The notes under the pieces: model-generated
What the model was told of the DNA's origin: nothing
Database searches by the model: none
The model's input: the letters and a program-made list of their open reading frames with translations, nothing else
Translations under genes and position numbers: made by a program
In this document: positions 57,596-64,000 of the stretch, piece after piece
Layout: every line of letters begins with the position of its first letter
Position numbering within the stretch: the stretch's first letter is position 1
Assembly: GCA_963681505.1 (NCBI GenBank)
Contig: OY811981.1
Location: forward strand, 2,539,013 to 2,603,012
Reading direction: 5' to 3'
From: Eunapius fragilis
Taxonomy: Eukaryota > Porifera > Demospongiae > Spongillida > Spongillidae
Length of the DNA stretch: 64,000 bases

Positions 57596-60390
57596 CTACT
57601 TCCTTGGTAGTATTGTGCAAATGATATCATCATGAGTACGCCTGTCTACAACTTCAAACCAGTATCCATCAGGTAATGTAATTGTATATTCTTGCATAAG
57701 TCGTGTGATCAGCATTTTAATCATTATCTGTGGGAAGCATAGAAGTAACATTTAATACTTTTTGACTCATTGATAACTAACCATTGCAAAGTACTTTCCA
57801 GCACAGTAACGTGGACCAATTCCAAAAGGAAAGAAAACAAAAGGACTAGGCCTGAGGAAAAGAAAAAGGAACTTCATTGTTACTTGGTGATGAAATACCT
57901 TTTATTTTCAGGACTGAAGCGTGATGGATTGAACATTTCTGGGTCATCAAAATACTGTGGCATTTTATTAGTAGCAGCTGCGGTTGTCTATGATATAATA
58001 ATAAAAAGTAGTAAGTCTCATGACAAAACTTTTACCTCCATCGAATGATTTATACAACGCTTGGTGAATAAAATCCAGAAAGGAGTGCATTTTGGCTTAT
58101 GCAAATTTCATTTATGGTATCCCACTATTTCAATCATATCATGCTGCACCTTCTTCATCCTTGAACCATCCTGTTGGCATTGTTATTATTTTCTATGTCA
58201 CTGCCGTGGTGCATGCCCTAGCCATAAGGTGACAGGAGACGACGTGAGCAATGATCAGTGATCATGATCATCATAGGTATTTAATAATCAGTTCTAAACA
58301 CATTTGAAAAGATACTTTGACGTGCATTCAAAACATAGCTTACCGCTATTGATGTTTCTTGTGGTATATAGTATCCACTTAATGTTAGTCCACCAACTGG
58401 ACATTCCCTTGGGAAGGGATTTGCTGTAGGATACAACCTTATAGTCTCTTCAATAACCTGTAAATATATGTACATGTAGAATGACATGTGATGAACTGCA
58501 TTTTACCTGTTCTGTATATTTAAGTTTATCAAGGTCCTCAATTCTGATTTCTTTCCTCTTCCCTAACACAGCATCAATCTCAGACAAAAGCCTTTGCAAA
58601 ACATCAGCATGCTGGTTGATAAGGATAATAGCAAATGAGAGCATGCTGGCAACCGGGTCTCCACCTGTGATATAGTGAGGAGAGAGAGTGATTTGAAACT
58701 ACTTGGAATCCAATGCACTGATCTACCCAGTTATTGATTGCACACTATTTATCACATCAGGTTGATAACCATGTAACTAAAAAACATTTCAAATCACTAA
58801 CTGAACTGAATGACACAAAAAACTTAGTGCTCTAGTGCAGTGACAGTAAAAATTGAATTTAAAAAGCTGTGCTGGTGTGGTCAAGGAGCCACACTCAGTG
58901 CAGTGAAGATTGAAATATTACATGAGTAATAGTGTATTCTTTGGATCGCAATAGGAATTACATGTATCCAATGAAGCACATACCTCCTAAATGTAAATTG
59001 GTGAAGTGATCAACCAGATGTTCAATATCAGCTGCTTGCTCCTTGGCTAAAAAAACCAAAGACAGTATGGATAGCAGAAAGGGTGGATTAACTTGAGTAC
59101 TTACAGGCCAGTCTAAGAGTGTGGGTGAGGATATCATTTGGTACCTCTTTCCCCATTTCCAGAGCCTTCTTTCTCTGCTCTATGCACTCCCTGCCAATCA
59201 TCCTAAGCTTTTTTGCAACTTCACGATAGGCCTGTGTTTTAGACCGATGCAAATACTGCAAAAAAATACATTGCATAAGATTTTATGCACTTCCTTTCTC
59301 TCAATGATTTAGGAATAAAATTACTATTACAAATGAAAAGTTATTATTACCATTAGTAGTAGACATATACCAGTAGTAAAAGAACAGTGTGTTATTATGA
59401 AGTATACGTTTATATAAAAATACGAATATCCTTTGAAAAATTTCTTGAAACAGCAGGTTATAAATACATTTTGCAACAAACCTTATAAAAAGGATCACTC
59501 CTTCCAATATCTATTCCTTCCACTGCATAGTACCAAAGTGAGTAGATGTCTAATTTGTTAACACTTTTCATATCTAATGGCACACTTCTCCACTCAGTAG
59601 GAACATCTAGAGAGAAAATGACCTGCAGTAGGAATATGATTATAGCAGGCACACAATTCTGATTGATTGGCAAGATAGATTAACTATTTTAGCGTGTTCT
59701 ATGTGGAAGTTACAATGCTATAACAATAGGATAATTAATAAGCAATCAGAGTTAATTAATTACCATAGAATACAAATAAATTCTGAGAACGGTATGAAAG
59801 CCAGCTACACTACTATGTTTGTTCTGTATAGTACATTAAAATAAGTGCATTTAGAGGCTCTGTAAAAAATGTACATTATTATATTTGAAGGATGCACTGT
59901 ATTATGTTATTCTATTAGATTGCAACAGTCCATGTGTATGTTCAAACTATTCTTTACCTTGCTAATAAAGTTCATTGATGTTACATAAATTTGCCGCTTC
60001 ATGTGAACAGCAGTTTTGCCATCAGAGAATGGTTGCAGCCTTGCCACAAATGCATCTGTACATTCACAAAAACTTGGTAGAAGGGTCTGCACAAAACTTG
60101 AGAAATAGGACACTTTAATAGGACTGTTAGCAATATTGACCATTAACTTACTCTTTATGGAAACTTTGGTCATAAAGTGGTCTTGTTTTCTCCCATAGAT
60201 CATTATCGTAGAGAACTACCAAACCATTTCCAACAAGCCTGTAAATATTCAGTGACCAATGCAAAGTGTGCAATTGTTAGTTTCTGCCATTTTATTGATA
60301 TTGTGAACACAAATACCCATCAAGCATTTTCCCAAAAATGGCCTGAATGATAGCTTTTAATTAGTACCAGCTTCGAGGATATTTTCATAG
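57596..60390 (-). pseudogene. Divergent CYP46A1-like P450 (P450-5), 5' truncated with an in-frame stop
   Basis: Exons in transcript order, numbered by homology: exon 4 60390-60317; 5 60238-60152; 6 60096-59958; 7 59622-59482; 8 59255-59105; 9 59046-58984; 10+11 fused 58664-58507; 12 58457-58344; 13 57987-57899; 14 57851-57782; 15 57727-57596. Exon sizes and phases match the other copies, except for the 10/11 fusion, a 9-nt shorter exon 7 and a 12-nt shorter exon 15. EETIRLYP and heme loop FPFGIGPRYCAGKYFA are present. Helix I reads GGDPVASMLSF in place of AGQETTANTLSF, so the acid-Thr pair used in oxygen activation is gone. Exon 4 aligns well (LKAIIQAIFGKM) but has TAA at 60363-60361. Exons 1-3 were not found before the retroelement at 60.9 kb. 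Everything from exon 5 on is open, so an alternative start or a non-classical P450 cannot be excluded. Confidence 0.75.
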
Positions 60391-60889
60391 AAAATGTAAA
60401 TGAATATGTTGTACAGGGTGGAACCACCTTTTAAGCAGACAAAAATACTCAATTACAACAAATAATTCGATATCATTAAACTTTATCTATCATCAGAATT
60501 GGTATCCAGTTTTTACACAGTTAATTGTATACTGGTGGCACCCCCTGAGAAGAATGTGGATATCATAATTACTAAAATTCCTCCATTCTGAACATAATGC
60601 AGGGAGTTCATGTAGAAATGCAGTATATTTGAAAGACCAATTGTGTTTTGTATTAAGACAACATACTAAAATGGATGATTTAAAATATGCATTTAGCACT
60701 AGAAACTGGGAACATCACAGAAATGTACAAAATTAAAATCACATATTGGTGAGAATATATAATATTACATAATAATAATACACTAACTAAACACAAGACA
60801 ATAAACTATGTACTTAAGTAAGCAGCCCTATTGGTCTTACGGTTACAATAATACGTATATAACACATTACATAGAAAAATTCAAAAGAT
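60391..60889. other. Stretch between P450-5 and the retroelement
   Basis: AT-rich. I looked for P450 exons 1-3 on the minus strand and did not find them. Confidence 0.5.
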
Positions 60890-63480
60890 ATCCTGGAGGC
60901 CGAGGGAGGGAGCACATCTTGCCAATAAGGCTCTAGACACGGCCCGAACTAGGGTGAAGTTCAGCCTGCTGTATAGATCTGTGAGCACCTTACCTTTGTG
61001 GGAAGAGGTGATGATGGCCAGGTGAGAAGCTAGGCAAGAGAAAGTAGATTGGGCTTCCCTACCTCAGTTTCCATAAGTCTCTACCGCAAGTGGGATACAC
61101 ACCCAACCCAGCTCTGAACACTTGGGGTCATTTGCTCTATGGTTCCTGGCCTCCGCCTCCTCCGCTGCAGCCCCTTCAGACAAGCTTGCTGCTGTTAGGA
61201 TAGACGGGATTAAGGGAGAGGCCACTGTGATGTCAAGGGCAGCATGTTTCCCTCTCTCCCAATTGAGGACAAGTACATCCGCTGACCGGGTACGGCTTAA
61301 GTCTGGTGTAATGCCACTGCCCGACTCTACTCTCACCCCAAGATAGGCACGATGGCAAAACTCAGCAATTCACGTTATGTAGATGGTTGTGGCGGGTAAC
61401 GACATCACCACCCCGTTTACATTTAGCAACGTGGTTGCCAAGGCGGTCAAGAGACAAGCCAGGGCACAGAGAGCACGAGGAGCCTCTAGCTGTGTCTATC
61501 TCTAGCCACCATTGGATGGAAATTTGCAGTTCATTAGGGTCAAGGTGCAGGTCGAGGCCAGGAGAAGGTGTGACCAGTAGCCAGGATGCAGCATGAGGTG
61601 CTGACACAGAGAACAGCTGAGCCTTGTTGGCAGGTGATGATGCTTCCAACGACAAAGAGAACTGGTGGTCCTCTAGTTTCTTTGACAGTACCCTTTGGTG
61701 GATGGGCGAGGCAGTGATAGCATCCACAGAGATTACCTCAGACGGGGAGACAAGCCAAGCTTGTTGAAGAGATCAACCGCGTGAGATAGGTGTGGATTCT
61801 GCTGAGGAGTGGTGGGAACTGAGCGAAGCCCAAGACCTCCATGACTTAGATTCAGTTGGGCCTGCTGCCATGCATGATCTGTAGCTTCTACAGCTGTACT
61901 CTGTGTGAAGCATTGCCTAACCTCAACATCAAACAGCTGAAGTGCCTCTGAGACTAAACTTGGCGGGGTAGCTCTAGCCAAATGGATTAATTTACAGTAG
62001 CTCCCACACAAACGAAGCAGAATCAAGGCAACCTGAGGGTCCGATGCCCCTACTTCTACCAGTCTGGATAACAACTTCAAGGCCTCTGAACGCTTTGATG
62101 CTGCATACTTTCCACAGAAAAGGTAGTCCCCTTAGGGGCTCCTAGTAAGTCAAGATGAGGTACATGGGAGGATTTCATAGATGGGGAAACTCACTGGTGT
62201 CGCCTTTATAAAACAACTCACATTTGGACATATTTATAAAAATGCCAAGGGATAGACTAATAGAATCCAACAGAGAAAGTGCACGAAGGATAGCAGATTT
62301 CTTGCCGGCTAAGGTTCCATCGTCGAGGTACCAGGCTTGATATAGGATGTGGGTACAGTCATCATCAGCACCAATGGCATTTAAAGTCTTCTGTAGAACC
62401 CTGCAAAAAGCAGGGGGCCCAGGGGGTCACCTTGTTGGACACCTGTTTCTGAGGAGATGCAACCCATGGGGTGCCACAGCAAGGGGATGAGCAGCATAGC
62501 ACCATGTGGCCCAAGGTAAAAGCTCAGGGAAATGGAGAGCGCATTCGTCTAGAATGGCCTGTCTGGAGACCAAATTAAAAGCATTGCGCATGTCCACCTT
62601 TACTACTGCAAAATCATCATCTTCCCAGTGCTTATCCATGCATGCCCTGAGGCTATGTACAACCTTCTCAGTGCCTGAAGCACAAGAACTCCAAACTGAA
62701 GAGGCTGAAAAAATTCTGAGGCCTTGAACTTTATCAAGGAACACAAGCACTTCCCAGTTAGCCTCCTCAATGCTTCTTCAACAGCAATAGGTCTGACGTT
62801 AGGGAGACAGCCATGTTTGAGTTTGTTTAGGGCAGTCAAACTGCCTCCAGCCAGAAAAGTAGACAGAGGTGGGTGCCTTGCCCGATGACAGGAGATTGAC
62901 TAAGTCTCTGAGAGAGGAACATATGGAAGTTGGTAAAGGAATGCTTGCTGCATCTAGAAGGTGCTGTATTCTGAGGCCTGATGGACCTGCAGCTGATCGC
63001 TTTGGAAAGGACTGCAGGACTCCTAGGATGTTGAAATCAGGACCAATAGATATCTGCACTGTTGGAACCTGGGGAACCTGTGGAGGTGGGCAACTTGGAT
63101 GCTTGGAAAGCAAAAGCTCCCATGTATTATTGTTGTTTGGAGCAATGCCTGCAAAGAGAAGAATGCCACAAGCTTTCCCAAACATACCTGCCTTAGCTAA
63201 TGAGACAACTGAATCTATCAATCTCTGTGGTTCTTCAGCAGAGGCCTGTCTACCACGGAAGTGGTAGGTATTTCCTTTCACTAGGTTCCACAGGAGACCA
63301 AACTCATTGTCGGACCAAAGTTTGCACAGAACCTCAATGGAGCCTTCAGCTTCCCTGAGATCTGTTCTGAGTGGTAATTCAGAAGAGGCTTGGCTTAAGC
63401 TGTTATGTTGCCAAAGTGCGTTCTCCCATCATCAAAGCGCAGAGGGAGAAACCTTAAGCCGAGGAGGGCTTAAGGTTGAT
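60890..63480 (-). mobile_element. Non-LTR-like reverse-transcriptase element, frameshifted
   Basis: Minus-strand order: an N-terminal segment (NTYHFRGRQASAEEPQRLID, about 63280) with KRSAAGPSGLRIQHLLDA; then RPIAVEEALRRLTGKCLCSL; VVKVDMRNAFNLVSRQAILD (first RT acid); GDPLGP after a frame change; YQAWYLDDGTLAGKKSA (RT YxDD, about 62340-62290); a helical region GLGLRSVPTT (about 61810); LFSVSAPHAASWLLVTPSPG; CPGLSLDRLGNHVAKCKRGG (Cys/His cluster); and SGITPDLSRTRSADVLVLNW with AALDITVASPL, a possible PD-(D/E)XK endonuclease. At least two frameshifts (near 62850 and 62440) break the ORF, so it is inactive. No 3' tail or target duplication was found. A shorter relative lies at 34100-35640. Confidence 0.82.
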
Positions 63481-63499
63481 TTTTTTTTTCCTTATATAG

Positions 63500-63768
63500 C
63501 TGCACTCCTCAGCGAACTTAACAAGCTGTTAGATGACTTTTCTCTCTTATTCAAAAGTAAAGACATCGGAGGAATGGTTGCCTTTCATACCAAGGACTGC
63601 AAGATAATATCATCACACGAGAACTACGAGAATGAATCAGGTATTGTAGGCATGCAGGGCCGTGGGCAACGCGACCTTCCCCTCCTGGAAGACCCCGTTG
63701 AAGTTAGCCGCACATTCAGCCTCACATTCTTCGGCCGCACATTCCAAGCAATTATCACTTACAATTAG
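63500..63768 (+). CDS. Exon of an unrecognised gene, possibly with a SnoaL/DUF4440-like start
   Basis: After a pyrimidine run and AG (63499), the frame reads LLSELNKLLDDFSLLFKSKD and IGGMVAFHTKDCKIISSHEN. An amphipathic helix followed by a strand with 'xxYTxDC'-like spacing is the usual start of NTF2-like/SnoaL proteins. A donor is possible at 63641 (CAG/GTATTG), or the frame continues to TAG at 63768. There is too little sequence to assign a product. It may continue beyond the right edge. Confidence 0.35.
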
Positions 63769-64000
63769 GCCGTACGGCTAATGATAATCATTTCGATTTG
63801 AATATTCATTGTTGTGCCATGCATAGGTTTGTATTTGCAGTAATTATGGCAATGTGTGGGTAAAGACATGCGAAATAGCCGCTTCTCGGGTTGTATCAAA
63901 CTTCGTCGTTATAAGAGCGGTGATAGTCTGAAAAGGGAATAACCGAATGAGTACTAGCACTGAAGAATGTAGCTTACTTCAGGCCAAACGATGAATTAAT
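63769..64000. other. Right edge of the window
   Basis: Nothing recognised. Confidence 0.4.

Noticed and set aside
60493-60699. Candidate missing 5' exon of P450-5
   Set aside because: The minus-strand translation shows none of the exon 1-3 motifs (membrane anchor, HIPSP, NPDDVK).

Overview
The window is eukaryotic nuclear DNA. Genes are split by many short introns (GT-AG, several only 47-58 bp), there are no bacterial-style operons, and the intergenic space is full of microsatellites, minisatellites, C/G homopolymers, small inverted-repeat elements and retroelement relics. A DNA-PKcs gene beside a run of cholesterol-24-hydroxylase-like (CYP46A1-like) P450 genes, with very compact introns, points to an early-branching animal. 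A sponge is my best guess, but this is inference and I could not test it.

Layout. 0.5-8.6 kb: the last 28 exons (1112 codons plus stop) of PRKDC, the catalytic subunit of DNA-dependent protein kinase, ending in intact kinase and FATC segments. 9.3-13.2 kb: P450-1. 13.9-15.0 kb: a broken partial copy of the PRKDC 3' end, followed at 16.6-20.2 kb by P450-2. These four pieces are a tandem segmental duplication of a 'PRKDC tail + P450' unit. 22.0-33.6 kb (minus strand): P450-3, intact, but with a 5.9-kb DNA transposon in its last intron and a 1.6-kb foldback element in intron 5. 34-36 kb: relics, including a reverse-transcriptase element. 40.6-41.4 kb: a four-exon PH-domain gene. 42.8-45.9 kb: an unusual long ORF for a two-block protein, Lys/Ala/Pro-rich then Asp/Glu/Gly-rich. 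47.6-53.7 kb (minus): P450-4, intact. 56.2-56.9 kb: a Ty3/gypsy pol relic. 57.6-60.4 kb (minus): P450-5, divergent and apparently a pseudogene. 60.9-63.5 kb (minus): a frameshifted reverse-transcriptase element. 63.5 kb to the end: one exon-like open frame of unknown gene.

Exon models for PRKDC and P450-1 to P450-4 were built by hand from splice sites and agreement among paralogs. The PRKDC exons total 3339 nt, P450-1 1548 nt, and P450-2, -3 and -4 1554 nt each. All are exact multiples of three ending in a stop, which strongly supports the models. P450-1 to -4 share one 15-exon structure with almost identical exon lengths, so they are recent paralogs.

The most notable system is the element at 22746-28644. 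It has long, imperfect terminal inverted repeats, of which the left alone carries two nested palindromic insertions. It holds one intronless 1371-codon ORF with an N-terminal Cys cluster and AT-hook-like stretch, a possible DDE-type catalytic core split by a (His-Asp-Glu-Asp-Val)n acidic repeat, a Cys/His finger and a C-terminal SAP domain. I cannot assign it to a named superfamily.
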